DNA of 64,000 nt from Bremerella volcania (GCF_007748115.1 NZ_CP036289.1:5456001-5520000); one strand, 5' to 3'. Shown: positions 17,448 to 27,573, counted from the first letter of the stretch. Notes: generated by a model not told the origin, from the sequence alone. Translations and numbers: made by a program.

Positions 17448-18422
17448 ATGCCCACCGTTGCCATCATTGGAGCTGGAATTTCCGGAATCGTCTGTGCACG
17501 CAGGCTGACCTCTCGATTTGACGTTCGCCTGTTCGATAAATCGCGCGGTGTTTCCGGACGCATGGCGACCCGCCGTACGGGTCACGCCGACGCATGCTTT
17601 GACCATGGTGCCCAGTACTTCACGGTGCGCAGCAAGCAAGTCAAGCCGATGTTGGAAGAGTGGATCGACGACGGCATCGTTGCGATGTGGCGTGGTAATG
17701 TCAGCGTGCTTCGTCCCGGCTTCAAAATCCAGCGCGAACCAACGCCTCGCTACGTGGCCATGCCGGGCATGAATTCACTCGGCAAACACCTGGTCCGGTT
17801 TCTTGACGTCGAAACGAACACGCATATCGAAAAAGCAATTCACTCTGGTGAAGGCTGGACCTTAACCACCACCGACGGCGTCAACCACGGCCCCTTTGAC
17901 GTCCTGGTGAGTACCGCTCCACCGGAGCAAACGCTGGGAATCGTCGGCAGCAAATCACCATTTACATCCACGCTTGCCAGCCAGCAGTTCGATCCGTGCT
18001 GGGCGACGATGATTCACTTCGAGCAGCCCGTTCCTGTTTCTTACGACGCCGCATTCGTACACGAGAACCCGCTGCGCTGGATTTGCCGCAACAATAGCAA
18101 ACCAGGGCGAGACCCCGACCAGGAGTGCTGGGTTCTGCATGCTTCGCCAGACTGGTCGAAGGAGCACCTGGAAGAGTCTCCGGAACAAGTGACGCCCCAG
18201 CTTTTGGAAGCGTTTTCCAAAGCGATCGAGCAACCACTGGGCGCGATTTCACACGTCGCCAGTCACCGTTGGCGATATAGTGCTCCGGTCAATCCGCTGG
18301 AGGAAGGACATCTCTGGGACCCTAAGTCAAAACTTGGGATCGCAGGCGACTGGTGCTCAGGGGCAAGGGTCGAAGGCGCGATCCTCAGCGGACTTAGCCT
18401 GGCCAAGAAAATCGCCGGATAA
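17448..18422 (+). CDS. Renalase-like FAD-dependent amine oxidase family protein
   Basis: A 324-residue flavoprotein. The dinucleotide-binding motif GAGISG (8-13) with an acid at the end of the second strand (VRLFDKSRGVSGRMATRR, 26-43) binds FAD; the R-x-A-T-R-R segment and the FDHGAQYFTVR block (51-61) match bacterial renalases, which oxidise isomeric dihydronicotinamides. The C-terminal GIAGDWCSGARVEGAILSG is the second FAD contact. There is no signal peptide. It stands alone, with 270 bases upstream holding nothing recognised. Confidence 0.88.
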   Translation: MPTVAIIGAGISGIVCARRLTSRFDVRLFDKSRGVSGRMATRRTGHADACFDHGAQYFTVRSKQVKPMLEEWIDDGIVAMWRGNVSVLRPGFKIQREPTPRYVAMPGMNSLGKHLVRFLDVETNTHIEKAIHSGEGWTLTTTDGVNHGPFDVLVSTAPPEQTLGIVGSKSPFTSTLASQQFDPCWATMIHFEQPVPVSYDAAFVHENPLRWICRNNSKPGRDPDQECWVLHASPDWSKEHLEESPEQVTPQLLEAFSKAIEQPLGAISHVASHRWRYSAPVNPLEEGHLWDPKSKLGIAGDWCSGARVEGAILSGLSLAKKIAG

Positions 18423-18763
18423 TCTCACACTGACCGGAACCGTTTCTCCCTCACCAGACATAATGGAATAGGAACACCCCCTCCCATTTCCCCGCTCAAT
18501 ACCCAGCAGAGATTCTTGAAGCATCACCTCTACTGGAACGGTTGGTGCTTTCACCCGAAGGCAACCCCCGTCACGATCTCGGATTGGAAATATACTCCCA
18601 CGCCTTTTTGGGGTCAGTTCACCAAGGATGCCTTGGCTGGCAAGAAGTTTGAGCTGAAAAGAACGCGGTAGCTGACGTCATCTTGGCGAAATCCCCTTTC
18701 CCTTGCTTGCTCTCGGTAGGTAAGTTGAAGCCTTCCTGGGGAACCTGCAATGGAAGAGGATTC
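18423..18763. other. Intergenic region before the antiporter gene
   Basis: 341 bases between two plus-strand genes. A perfect 6-bp hairpin CCAAGG/CCTTGG (18622-18636) is the only clear structure. No promoter of good quality, RNA gene or riboswitch was recognised. A frame continuing from 18683 into the antiporter is judged non-coding, because the strong Shine-Dalgarno favours 18764. Confidence 0.4.
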
Positions 18764-20236
18764 ATGTTCTGGATTGACGAGGCAATGCTGGCGGCAGGGA
18801 CGCTGCTGCTATTGGGAGTGATCACTAGTAAAATCTCGGCCCGCTATGGCGTTCCGATGCTGGTACTCTTCTTGGGGCTGGGCATGCTGGCCGGTTCGGA
18901 AGGGATTGGCGGGATCGAGTTCGAAGACTACGAACTCGCCCACGCCGTCGGATCGCTCGCTTTGGTGATCATCTTGTTCGACGGGGGCCTGGGCACCACG
19001 TACGCGTCGATTGCCACGGCCTGGAAACCTTCGCTGGTGCTGGCAACGCTGGGCGTACTGATCACGTCCCTGGTGACAGGCCTCGCCGCTTGTTGGATTC
19101 TAGGACTGCCCCTGCTTAGTGGATTACTGTTGGGCAGCATCGTAGGCTCCACCGATGCGGCGGCCGTGTTCTCGGTGCTGCGAACGGGCGGCTTTGCTCT
19201 GCCTGCCAAATTGAGTTCCACGCTTGAGATCGAAAGCGGTTCGAACGATCCGATGGCCATCTTTCTCACGATAGGGATCATCGAACTGTTGACCAAGGAA
19301 GTGGGCTGGGGAGGGGGTCTGCTTCTGCTGTTCGTCAAGCAGATGGTCTTCGGCGGAATGGTGGGAATCGCGTTTGGTTACGTCGCTGTTTGGGTTACCA
19401 ATCGCATGAATCTCGATACGGCCGGTCTCTATCCCCTGTTAGCCACCGGGATGGCACTGCTTACCTTTGGCTTGGCGGTATATCTTGGGGGAAGCGGCTT
19501 TCTGGCCGTTTACCTGGCGGGAATCGTGATCGGCAACAATCGCGTCGTCTTCAAGAGGGGAACGCTGCTGTTTCACAACGCCCTGGCATGGCTGGCTCAG
19601 ATCGCCATGTTCATTGTGCTGGGGCTACTCAGCTTTCCGAGTAACTTGATCGCCGTCGGCTGGAAGGCCCTAGGGATCGCCGTGGTTTTGATCCTGGTTG
19701 CTCGGCCAATCGCCGTGGTGGCTTGCATGTTGCCCTTTCGCTTCCGCTGGAATGAAATGGCCCTGGCCAGTTGGGGCGGGCTGAAGGGAGCGGTGCCGAT
19801 TACGCTCGCCACGTTTCCCCTTCTGTTTGATTTGGATGAAGCTCCATTGATTTTTAATGTCGTCTTTTTCGTCGTGGTCGTCTCGGCCTTGGTTCAGGGC
19901 TGGTCGCTCCCGTGGGTTGCCAGGAAACTGGATTTGGACGAACCCATGCCAGGCAGCCCACCGGTTCAGTTGGAAATCCATTCGCTGCGCCATGTTGATG
20001 GCGATATCCTGGACTATACGATCGAGCCTGGTTCGCAGGCAGCCGAAAAAAAGGTCAGCGAATTGGGCCTGCCCGACGGAGCTACGATCGCCCTGATTGC
20101 CCGCAATGATGCGTTTATTCCTCCGCGAGGAACCACCACCATTCTGCCTGGTGATCACCTGATCGTGGTCGTCAAGAGCGGGGCGGGGGAGGGGCTGGAC
20201 GCGATCTTTTGCGAGGCCATGCCACCGGATAATTAA
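18764..20236 (+). CDS. nhaP2: CPA1-type K+/H+ antiporter with TrkA-C domain
   Basis: Membrane monovalent-cation/proton exchanger of 490 residues with about 12 hydrophobic segments in the first 390. Family marks include FDGGLGTTYAS, the ion-site block GSTDAAAVFSVLR, ESGSNDPMAIFLT and WGGLKGAVPITLA. The cytoplasmic tail (about 400-485: VQLEIHSLRHVDGDILDY... LPGDHLIVVVKSG) is a TrkA-C-like regulatory domain, as in NhaP2/CvrA-type potassium exporters. ATG 18764 follows GGAAGAGGA closely, so an upstream extension of 27 residues is rejected. Ion preference is inferred from architecture. Confidence 0.9.
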   Translation: MFWIDEAMLAAGTLLLLGVITSKISARYGVPMLVLFLGLGMLAGSEGIGGIEFEDYELAHAVGSLALVIILFDGGLGTTYASIATAWKPSLVLATLGVLITSLVTGLAACWILGLPLLSGLLLGSIVGSTDAAAVFSVLRTGGFALPAKLSSTLEIESGSNDPMAIFLTIGIIELLTKEVGWGGGLLLLFVKQMVFGGMVGIAFGYVAVWVTNRMNLDTAGLYPLLATGMALLTFGLAVYLGGSGFLAVYLAGIVIGNNRVVFKRGTLLFHNALAWLAQIAMFIVLGLLSFPSNLIAVGWKALGIAVVLILVARPIAVVACMLPFRFRWNEMALASWGGLKGAVPITLATFPLLFDLDEAPLIFNVVFFVVVVSALVQGWSLPWVARKLDLDEPMPGSPPVQLEIHSLRHVDGDILDYTIEPGSQAAEKKVSELGLPDGATIALIARNDAFIPPRGTTTILPGDHLIVVVKSGAGEGLDAIFCEAMPPDN

Positions 20237-20320
20237 CGGAAAATCGATAAGGACATCACCAGCGGAACGGGTTAAGCTGATGACATCATCAGGCGTGCTT
20301 TTAACCACAGCGTCCATCCC

Positions 20321-20659
20321 ATGGCATATAACGAAGAGATCTCCTCACGCATCTTCCGATTGCTACGCCGACGCAAAGGGCTATCCGGCAAAAAAATGTT
20401 CGGTGGGTTCGCCTATCTGCTGCACGGAAATCTTTGCTGCGGGGTTCGCGACGATTATCTCATTCTTCGCGTCGGCCCGGACGCCTATCAGCAGTTTTTG
20501 CAATCGCCCCACACTCGCGAGTTTGCTCCCGCCGGCCGGGTCATGCGAGGTTGGGTCGTGGTTGAACAAGAGGGCTTTGAAGGGGAAGATGACTTGCAGC
20601 GTCTGATTACTCAGGCCGTCGACTTTACTCTTTCGCTACCTCCCAAAGACGCCGCATAA
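20321..20659 (+). CDS. TfoX N-terminal domain protein
   Basis: A 112-residue protein matching the TfoX/Sxy N-terminal domain: KKMFGGFAYLLHGNLCCGV (24-42), LILRVGPDAYQQFLQSPHTR, and GRVMRGWVVVEQ. In gamma-proteobacteria a longer Sxy controls competence, but stand-alone domains like this are widespread and uncharacterised, so no competence role is claimed. It ends 6 bases before the aldo/keto reductase gene; the two form an operon. Confidence 0.88.
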   Translation: MAYNEEISSRIFRLLRRRKGLSGKKMFGGFAYLLHGNLCCGVRDDYLILRVGPDAYQQFLQSPHTREFAPAGRVMRGWVVVEQEGFEGEDDLQRLITQAVDFTLSLPPKDAA

Positions 20660-20665
20660 CGTGAC

Positions 20666-21553
20666 ATGATCAAACGTAAACTTGGAAAAACGGGCCTTGA
20701 GGTCACTCAGCTTGGTTATGGAACCATGGGGCTGCGAGGCGCGAATACCTGGGGCATTCGTGTCGTCGAGGATCACACGGCCGAACGATTCCTGAATCGC
20801 GTGATCGACGCAGGCATCAATTTTCTCGATACGGCTCCCGATTATGGGCAGGCAGAACAGCGTATCGGCCGGGCATTGCACGCGCGTCGTAAAGAGTTTT
20901 ACCTGGCGACCAAGTGCGGATGCGACTACACCCAGCATGCCGACCACATCGAGATCAAACACGAGTGGAATATAGACGTCATCCAGCGGAATCTGGAAAC
21001 GAGCCTGAAGCGACTCGAAACCGACTACGTCGATCTCATGCAGTTTCATGGTGGTGACGCGGTAACGCTGGAAAAGAACGGCCTGATCGATCAGCTGCTC
21101 GAATTCAAGCAGCAAGGCTTGATTCGGCACATCGGCATATCAAGCAAACTCCCAGATCTTACAGCCTTGATCGAATTGGGGGTCTTCGAGACCTTTCAGA
21201 TTCCTTATTCCTGCCTGGCCCCTGAGCATCACGATATCATCACTGCCGCTAGCGAGTCCGGAGCCGGAATCATCATCCGCGGTGGGATCGCGCATGGAGG
21301 TCCCGATGCCGAGATTCAACGACCGAACTTAAACGACGTCTGGTCGGCCGCGAAGCTGGACGAGCTTTTGACCGATGGCATGACACGAGCCGAGTTTATT
21401 TTGCGTTTTACGCTCTCGCACCCGCACTGTGATACGACCATCGTTGGCACGTGCAACGAAGATCATCTCGAAGAAAACATCACGGCTGCTAAAAAAGGCC
21501 GCTTGAACGCCGGCTTGGTCGAAGAAACAAAAAGACGCATTGCGGCCCTATGA
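20666..21553 (+). CDS. Aldo/keto reductase
   Basis: A 295-residue (beta/alpha)8 NADPH-dependent oxidoreductase. The catalytic tetrad is visible: D55 (INFLDTAPDY), Y60, K83 (ATKCG) and H128 (MQFHGG). GIRVVEDHTAERFLNRVIDAG precedes it, and the cofactor side is in the C-terminal TIVGTCNEDHLEEN. The substrate is not deducible. It is translated from a start 6 bases after the TfoX-like gene, and the 3' end overlaps the convergent cupin gene by 6 bases. Confidence 0.92.
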   Translation: MIKRKLGKTGLEVTQLGYGTMGLRGANTWGIRVVEDHTAERFLNRVIDAGINFLDTAPDYGQAEQRIGRALHARRKEFYLATKCGCDYTQHADHIEIKHEWNIDVIQRNLETSLKRLETDYVDLMQFHGGDAVTLEKNGLIDQLLEFKQQGLIRHIGISSKLPDLTALIELGVFETFQIPYSCLAPEHHDIITAASESGAGIIIRGGIAHGGPDAEIQRPNLNDVWSAAKLDELLTDGMTRAEFILRFTLSHPHCDTTIVGTCNEDHLEENITAAKKGRLNAGLVEETKRRIAAL

Positions 21554-21874
21554 ACCGTAGTGAAACGCGAGCCAAACGGTCTTCACGTGCGGATCGGTCG
21601 ACTCCACGCGATGTTTCTGATGGGCTGGCAGATTGACGAAATCGCCTGGCTCGAGAACTCGCGGCTGATCTTCCCCTTCAATCTGTAACTGGGCAGAGCC
21701 CTGCAGCAGGACGACGAACTCGCTTTGTGGTTGGTCGTACCAATACCCGGGCGGTGAAGCATGCCCCGCGGACACAATCCGCTCGATACGTACGTTCCCG
21801 CTTTCAACCAGCGTTTGAAACCCTTCCTCAGGCAGGCTTTCCGGCAGATCGCGAAACAGATTGGTTAGGTCCAC
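21548..21874 (-). CDS. Single-domain cupin
   Basis: A 108-residue beta-barrel protein. Cupin motif 1 is partly seen in HASPPGYWYDQPQSEFVVLLQG (H38, E52 region) and motif 2 in LEPGDFVNLPAHQKHRVEST (H85, H88). It resembles small metal-binding cupins of unknown substrate. The GTG start at 21874 lies inside the last codons of the phosphoesterase gene (10-base overlap), so the two are translationally coupled. Confidence 0.85.
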   Translation of the reverse strand: MDLTNLFRDLPESLPEEGFQTLVESGNVRIERIVSAGHASPPGYWYDQPQSEFVVLLQGSAQLQIEGEDQPRVLEPGDFVNLPAHQKHRVESTDPHVKTVWLAFHYGS

Positions 21875-22758
21875 TGGTAGCTGACCTGCTTTTTGAAGCC
21901 TTCGATCTTCAATCCACCTTGGCGGTCGATCTCTAGAATTGCGAAACCGCTATTCTCCAGGCCGGACTCTTCGACCATGGCTCGTAGCGTGCAGTAATGG
22001 ATGCCGTTGACCTGGTGATAGTCGTTGGCATGGCTATGCCCCTGGAAGACGGCCGTAACGTTGCCTGAATCTTCCAAAATCTTGCGCACCTCTGGCGAAT
22101 TGTTGACGGCATGGTCCCCTTCGTTATCAAGCCGCTGATGCGCGAAGACGATGGTCTTTTTCTCATTTCGCTGCAGGTCGTCGGCTAGCCACTCTAACTC
22201 CTCTGGAGGCACATTGGCATCGGTCCAGATCGAGTTCTTGCGGCCGTACGGCTTGCCGTCCTTGCGAAAGCAGGAATCGAGAACGACAAAGTGATAATCG
22301 CTGCGATCAAACGAATAGTAAGACTTCTCCCGCTCGACCGCGCCGAGGAATTCCTCTTTGGTCAACGTATCGACGCAGTGATTACCCAGCACATAGTGAC
22401 GATCGTGGCAAATCCCGGCAAATGGCTTGGCTATCGTTTTCAAATAGCTGAGTTCGACGTCAACGGCGTCAGCCGCATCGATGAAGTCGCCGAGTTCCAC
22501 GAGAAAATCGAGACTGGAGCCGGAAAGCTTGCCCGATGCTTCGGCAATCTTATCCAGCGTTTCACGATAGTATCGCGATCCAACCGGCTTCTTGTCCGCG
22601 TAGTGCAAATCCGTCATCAGGCCGATTCGCAGCATCGGTTGCTCTCCTTGCGCATATGCCTGGCCCGCGGTGGCACCAGCCATCAAAAGAACCCCGGTTT
22701 GTAGAAACCGGCGACGGGTTTGTTCCGACGTAATAGGTGAACTTGAATGATTCGACAT
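21865..22758 (-). CDS. Tat-exported calcineurin-like metallophosphoesterase
   Basis: 297 residues. The N-terminus has a twin-arginine signal (TRRRFLQTGVLLMAGATA, 14-31, cleavage near AYA). The dinuclear metal motifs are all present: D-x-H in GLMTDLHYAD, GDFIDA, GNHCVD, VFAHQR and GHSHAND. It is a periplasmic phosphoesterase with unknown substrate, similar in layout to ADPRibase-Mn/purple acid phosphatase relatives. ATG 22758 follows GAGG at 8 bases; a longer frame to 23115 runs into cheR and is rejected. It is 83 bases after cheR and may be the tail of the chemotaxis transcript. Confidence 0.9.
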   Translation of the reverse strand: MSNHSSSPITSEQTRRRFLQTGVLLMAGATAGQAYAQGEQPMLRIGLMTDLHYADKKPVGSRYYRETLDKIAEASGKLSGSSLDFLVELGDFIDAADAVDVELSYLKTIAKPFAGICHDRHYVLGNHCVDTLTKEEFLGAVEREKSYYSFDRSDYHFVVLDSCFRKDGKPYGRKNSIWTDANVPPEELEWLADDLQRNEKKTIVFAHQRLDNEGDHAVNNSPEVRKILEDSGNVTAVFQGHSHANDYHQVNGIHYCTLRAMVEESGLENSGFAILEIDRQGGLKIEGFKKQVSYQWT

Positions 22759-22841
22759 CGACAACCTCGCAGTGACTTCGTGATGTATGCAAGGTAGTCT
22801 AGCGGCAGGCCTATTGGCAAGGAGGAAGCGAACTTTGCGGT

Positions 22842-23696
22842 CTATCGGACGTAGACCGGGATGTTCGTCATGTTCGGTCGATAGAATGTCCCCCGACAAT
22901 GATTTTGTGGAGCAAAATTCGGGCCGATATCGGCCAAGAACTCCTGGGCACCCACAAACAAATAGCCTTGGGGGCTCATCGTTGTGGCGATTCGCTGGAA
23001 CAGATCGCGACGCACTTCTCGTGTAAAATAGATTGCGACGTTGCGACAGAAAACCATATCGAAGCGGGCCGACATACCTAGCGGCTCGAGCAAGTTCTGT
23101 CGCTGGAAGCTGCACATGGCTCGAATCTCGTCACGGACCCGCCAGCCACTACCATCGGCCAAGAAGAAACGTTGTAGCCGCTCCGGGGATACGCCACGCT
23201 CGATTTCATGGGTCGCATACCATCCGCGACTCGCCTTGGCGATGACTGCGTCGGAGATGTCGGTACCCATAATCTGAATATCCCAGCGATTCACGTCCGG
23301 AATCATTTCCGCCAAGGTCATTGCCAGGCTATAGGGCTCTTGCCCGGTGCTGCATGCCGCGGACCACAGTCGCAGACGCGTTGGAAATGCCGTTTTTTCT
23401 TTGCTGTCGATCAGCTCCGGCAGGGCCTTGTAACGCAACGCCTCGAACAGGTAGCTGTCGCGAAAGAACAGTGTTTCGTTGGTCGTGATGGCATCGACAA
23501 CCTGGTTTTTCAGGCTCGCATCGGTACCCCGCCGCACTTTCTGGACAAGATCCGCGTAGCTTGTGCAGCCATGCTTCTCGACGATTTGCCCCAAACGACT
23601 TTCAATAAGATAAGACTTCGATGCGTCCAGGCAGATCCCGCACAGGTCGTTGATCAGCTCGCACACGGCATCGATATCGCCAGCAGTTACCGGCAT
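22842..23696 (-). CDS. cheR: Chemotaxis protein methyltransferase CheR
   Basis: SAM-dependent methyltransferase that methylates receptor glutamates. The N-terminal helical domain (about 1-65) has the substrate-contact helices, the second domain carries TTNETLFFRDSYLFEALR, the SAM loop RLWSAACSTGQEPYSLAM, GTDISDAVI, and the FDMVFCRNVAIYFTREVRR block. At 284 residues it is full length. Its start overlaps the end of cheB by 10 bases, so it is translationally coupled. Confidence 0.95.
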   Translation of the reverse strand: MPVTAGDIDAVCELINDLCGICLDASKSYLIESRLGQIVEKHGCTSYADLVQKVRRGTDASLKNQVVDAITTNETLFFRDSYLFEALRYKALPELIDSKEKTAFPTRLRLWSAACSTGQEPYSLAMTLAEMIPDVNRWDIQIMGTDISDAVIAKASRGWYATHEIERGVSPERLQRFFLADGSGWRVRDEIRAMCSFQRQNLLEPLGMSARFDMVFCRNVAIYFTREVRRDLFQRIATTMSPQGYLFVGAQEFLADIGPNFAPQNHCRGTFYRPNMTNIPVYVR

Positions 23697-24757
23697 TTGC
23701 TACCTCCTTGGACCCCGGCACTTTCGATGATCTCGTGCATATGATTCAGGGGTGTTACCTTGTCGGCCAGTCCGGCGGCGATCACTTGCCGTGGCATACC
23801 AAACACTACGCAGCTTTTTTCTTCCTGGGCGACTACCATACAGTCGTGACGCTTGAGCAAACGGCAGCCCATGGTTCCATCATCCCCCATCCCAGTCATC
23901 ACGATCGCCATCGCGTCGCGGCCGTATTCATGGGCCATCGAACGAAACAAATAGTCGACCGAAGGTTTGCAGCTTCGTTCCGCGGGATCGTCGGTAATGA
24001 GAATCTCTTTGTGGCCGTTCACGGTCACGACCTTCATCTGCTTGCCGCCAGGGGCGATGTACGCATTGCCTGGCAAGATGACTTGTCCCGTCGCAGCCTC
24101 GTGAACCTTGATCTTGGATGTCCGATCCAGGTCGGCAGCCAGCGAACGGGTAAACACCGGAGGCATGTGCTGGACAATCAACAATGGAACCGAGAGAGTA
24201 GCTGTAAGCTTAGGAAGGACATGGGCAAGAGCAGCTGGTCCGCCTGTCGAGACGCCGATTCCGATAACTTTGACATGTCCCGGCTCGAAGGGACGCGTCA
24301 CCGGGTCGAAGCGAATCGATTCCTCTTCTTGAGCCGGGACCGTTCCCAACTGCTTTCGCAGTCGTTCCTGTAAGACTTTGACTTTGGGCAGCAGATCCAT
24401 TCTCAGCTGAGCACAACTGTCTTCGAGTTTGGACTGATTCGGCTTCAGGACGAAGTCGAATGCCCCAAGCCGAAGGGCCTGAGTGGTTGCCAAAGCGCCG
24501 TGATCGGTCATGGCACTAAGCATGACGACCTCAGGCTTGGTCTGCAGCGATTGCAGTTCGCGTAGCACTTCAATGCCGTTGAGCACCGGCATTTCCACGT
24601 CGAGCGTCACCAGGTCGGGTTGATAGTGACGGATTTTATCGAGTGCGCTTTTGCCATCCGAAGCAACGGCAACGATCTCGACACCGGGGCACTCCGACAA
24701 CGTGTCCCGGACGACCTTCCTGAACAAGGTCGAGTCGTCCACAATTAACACACGCAT
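23687..24757 (-). CDS. cheB: Chemotaxis methylesterase/glutamine deamidase CheB
   Basis: Removes receptor methyl groups when phosphorylated. The receiver domain (1-120) has D7-D8, phospho-acceptor D53 and K105. The linker leads to the methylesterase domain with catalytic S170 (GIGVSTGGPAA), H197 (IVQHMPP) and D293 (MTGMGDDG). The 356-residue size is usual. ATG 24757 begins the receiver directly (MRVLIVDDST); an ATG at 24838 would add 27 unfamiliar residues but lies only 3 bases after the receptor stop, so it cannot be excluded. Confidence 0.95.
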   Translation of the reverse strand: MRVLIVDDSTLFRKVVRDTLSECPGVEIVAVASDGKSALDKIRHYQPDLVTLDVEMPVLNGIEVLRELQSLQTKPEVVMLSAMTDHGALATTQALRLGAFDFVLKPNQSKLEDSCAQLRMDLLPKVKVLQERLRKQLGTVPAQEEESIRFDPVTRPFEPGHVKVIGIGVSTGGPAALAHVLPKLTATLSVPLLIVQHMPPVFTRSLAADLDRTSKIKVHEAATGQVILPGNAYIAPGGKQMKVVTVNGHKEILITDDPAERSCKPSVDYLFRSMAHEYGRDAMAIVMTGMGDDGTMGCRLLKRHDCMVVAQEEKSCVVFGMPRQVIAAGLADKVTPLNHMHEIIESAGVQGGSKCR

Positions 24758-24841
24758 GGTTTCCGATTCCTTTTTGACCCCGGTTGAGTCGCCTGGATCC
24801 CCATGCTGGTGGACGAGGCGACTTGTTTTCTTAATCATTTC

Positions 24842-27019
24842 CTAGGCGCCCATCGCTGGCTGATCTTCCTTGGCCTTATTCGCCGAGGAGGAGTCACCAA
24901 TCTTGAAACGCGAGACGACGCTTCGCAGGCTCTCAGCAAGTCGAGCAAGTTCTTCACCCGATTGCTGCGACAGACTGGCACCTTGAACGGTCTCGCTCAG
25001 GACACGGTCCACCTCGCAGATGTTCTGCGTGATTTCACCGCTGGCCGTTGCCGACTCGTCGACGCCGCGAGCAACCACTTCAGCGGCCGACGCGGTCTCG
25101 GAGATGTCCTGCGAAATCTGCTTGGTCGTAATGCTTTGTTCTTCCACGGCCGAAGCGATCGTGCGAGCCAGTTCGTTGACGCTGCTAACCACTTCGCTGA
25201 TTTCGGAAATCGAGCTAACGGCATCCTGCGTCGAACTTTGAATGTGCTCGATTCGCTTGCGAATGTCGTCAGTCGCCGTCGAAGTCTGCTTGGCCAACTC
25301 TTTCACTTCCGTGGCGACCACGGCGAACCCCTTACCAGCTTCACCGGCCCGGGCTGCCTCGATGGTCGCGTTGAGAGCCAGAAGATTGGTCTGCTCGGCG
25401 ATGTCTTCGATCACCTCGATCACGCGACCGATTTCATCGGCAGCCGTACCAAGATGGCAAATCTTGTTGTTGCTGTCTTCGGCGATGCGAGTGGCCTTGT
25501 CGGCAACGCCAGCACTCGTTTCTGCATGCTTGGCGATTTCTGAAATAGTGGTGGTCATCTCGTCGATCGCCGTGACAACCGAGCTGATCCCGCCCGACAT
25601 CTGCGTGGTGGAACTAGCCATGTTCTTCATATTGATCGACATCTCTTCGGCAGCCGAAGAAACGTTGGCCGAACGATGCTTGGACGACTCGGCACCCGAC
25701 GAAAGCTGCGTGGCGGTCGTGACCAATCGGGCCGAGCCTTCGGAGAGAATGTTCGAGTTGGAAGCGATCTCAGCCACCATGCTTTGAATTTGACTGATGA
25801 AGACATTGAACCAATGAGCGACTTCACCGATCTCGTCGTTACGTGATTCATCGAGCCGCTTGGTCAAGTCGCCGTCACCTTCAGCAACGTCCTGCAGCAT
25901 GGCAATCGTATTGTGCAGCGGCTTGGTGAACGTACGAGCAATCAGAAAGGCCATGAAACCGATGACCACGGAAGCGATTGCGGTCGTGATTCCCCATGCA
26001 TAAAGAGGTCGGTAGGCTTCCGCGAATGCCTCGGCGGAGTCGACACGCACCAAGACGTTCCACTTCATGCCCGGAAACCCGAGGGCTCCACGCAGTGGAG
26101 TATAACCGGCGGCTTGAGTGATTCCTTTGCGAGCGTGATAGGAGTCGGTAGTAAACCCACTTTCGCCAGCGACGACGCTTTGAGCGGCAGACACTTGTTT
26201 CTCAGCAAGATTCAGTTTGCCAATCACGTTGGTGTCTCGGACAATCTCTTCGGTACCACGACTTACCGGATCGCAATCGACGATTACGTTCCCTCTGTCA
26301 TCCAGAAGCGTAATCTCGGCGGTTGCCAGGCCACGTTGCTTCAGCTTGCTGTAGGCGTCCCAGATGATTTCTTCGACCAGGCTGAACTTCGCAACATTCT
26401 TCCAGACGGCGATCACATTGCCGTCGGCATCGTAGACCGGAGCGGAGAAGCCCAGCGCATAGCCTTCATTGCCGTAGCATTTCTTGACTTTGTCATCGAC
26501 GTACAGGTGTTCGACAACCGTACCGGAACAAGCTCCCGTTTCGTCTTCATAGAAGTTCTTGGTGAGGACGTCCTGGAACCACGATTTATCCGAGAAGTTC
26601 TTCTGGTATAGATCGCCCGTATCAACCGCGACGCCGTCATGATCACGGCTATTGACGGCAATCAGCTTGCCATCCAGGTCGACCAGCATGGTCAAGTAGT
26701 AGATATCGTATGTATCGACGTACTTATCCATGGCGGTGACGATCGGATTGTCGGTACCTTGCTTGTACCACGAATCTCGATTCTGAATGACTTCGTTCAA
26801 GCCAAATGCTTGAACGTCGCCGTAGCGTTCAAAGAGGTTTCGATCGATGGTATCGGCGATGTTCTCGGCTGTTGTGCGATAGTCGCGAGCGGCAACCTCA
26901 ATCGCCTTGTTGGCGGATTGCCACATGACCGCACCAACGGCCAACAGGGGCAGGATACCGAATACAAGACAAGCCGTAATCAGCTTGCCGGTCATTTTCA
27001 TTTGCAATACGTTCTTCAC
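24842..27019 (-). CDS. Methyl-accepting chemotaxis protein with dCache sensor
   Basis: Transmembrane chemoreceptor of 725 residues. TM1 (about 12-32), a periplasmic double-Cache ligand domain (about 35-335, with the [19 protein letters not shown] and [15 protein letters not shown] membrane-distal and -proximal blocks), TM2 (about 345-367), HAMP (about 368-420) and a long signalling coiled coil with the invariant hairpin [20 protein letters not shown]. No CheR-tethering pentapeptide is present at the C-terminus. The ligand is unknown. The start is GTG (27019); ATG codons follow 18 and 24 bases later. Confidence 0.93.
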   Translation of the reverse strand: MKNVLQMKMTGKLITACLVFGILPLLAVGAVMWQSANKAIEVAARDYRTTAENIADTIDRNLFERYGDVQAFGLNEVIQNRDSWYKQGTDNPIVTAMDKYVDTYDIYYLTMLVDLDGKLIAVNSRDHDGVAVDTGDLYQKNFSDKSWFQDVLTKNFYEDETGACSGTVVEHLYVDDKVKKCYGNEGYALGFSAPVYDADGNVIAVWKNVAKFSLVEEIIWDAYSKLKQRGLATAEITLLDDRGNVIVDCDPVSRGTEEIVRDTNVIGKLNLAEKQVSAAQSVVAGESGFTTDSYHARKGITQAAGYTPLRGALGFPGMKWNVLVRVDSAEAFAEAYRPLYAWGITTAIASVVIGFMAFLIARTFTKPLHNTIAMLQDVAEGDGDLTKRLDESRNDEIGEVAHWFNVFISQIQSMVAEIASNSNILSEGSARLVTTATQLSSGAESSKHRSANVSSAAEEMSINMKNMASSTTQMSGGISSVVTAIDEMTTTISEIAKHAETSAGVADKATRIAEDSNNKICHLGTAADEIGRVIEVIEDIAEQTNLLALNATIEAARAGEAGKGFAVVATEVKELAKQTSTATDDIRKRIEHIQSSTQDAVSSISEISEVVSSVNELARTIASAVEEQSITTKQISQDISETASAAEVVARGVDESATASGEITQNICEVDRVLSETVQGASLSQQSGEELARLAESLRSVVSRFKIGDSSSANKAKEDQPAMGA

Positions 27020-27114
27020 TTGGTCTTACCTTTGAATTGGGGGGCGTGGGAACCCAAAGGGTGTTCCATTCAAGATTTCAGGGTTGCTGATGATGGGGGT
27101 AAAGTTCTGTTGTG

Positions 27115-27573
27115 CTATTCCACATCCAGGACTTCTTGGACATCCAGAATCACGACGATCTCCGAATCATTTCGGTAGACGCCTGTGAAGTAGCGACCAT
27201 CGGCCCCAGAAATGTTGGCCGGGGCAGGGATGATGCTGTCGCTTGTAATCGAAATGATGTCGGCGATTTGATCCACCCAGAGGCCGATCGATTCATCACC
27301 TGACCGGACGATCAGATTCCGACTCTGTGGTGTGACTTCAGCCAGGCTGAATCCGAGGATGCGTCGCAGGTCGATAACCGTGGCGACGTCGCCACGAAGA
27401 TTAATCACGCCGCGGACATGCTCGGGTGCGTGTGGGATTTCCGTAAGATCGAGGTTGCGATTGATCTCTTGCACATAGTCGATTGGCAAAGCCAGGAGCA
27501 ACTCGCCAACGTAGAACGTGGCAAATTGAAGCTCAATCGTAGCGGACTTGGCAGCAGTGGCGGCAGAACTCAT
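27115..27573 (-). CDS. cheW: Chemotaxis adaptor CheW
   Basis: The 152-residue scaffold couples CheA to receptors. The paired SH3-like fold is recognisable: ELQFATFYVGELLLALPIDY, VQEINR, HAPEHVRGVINLRGDVATVI, and GLWVDQIADII. The ATG at 27573 overlaps the cheA TGA as ATGA, with GGAAGGA 8 bases upstream, so translation is coupled. A second ATG at 27582 is possible but has no Shine-Dalgarno of its own. Confidence 0.95.
   Translation of the reverse strand: MSSAATAAKSATIELQFATFYVGELLLALPIDYVQEINRNLDLTEIPHAPEHVRGVINLRGDVATVIDLRRILGFSLAEVTPQSRNLIVRSGDESIGLWVDQIADIISITSDSIIPAPANISGADGRYFTGVYRNDSEIVVILDVQEVLDVE

Noticed and set aside
21865-23115. Longer 5' form of the phosphoesterase gene
   Set aside because: The extension covers the coding part of cheR and buries the Tat signal at residue 134 or so; ATG 22758 has its own Shine-Dalgarno.
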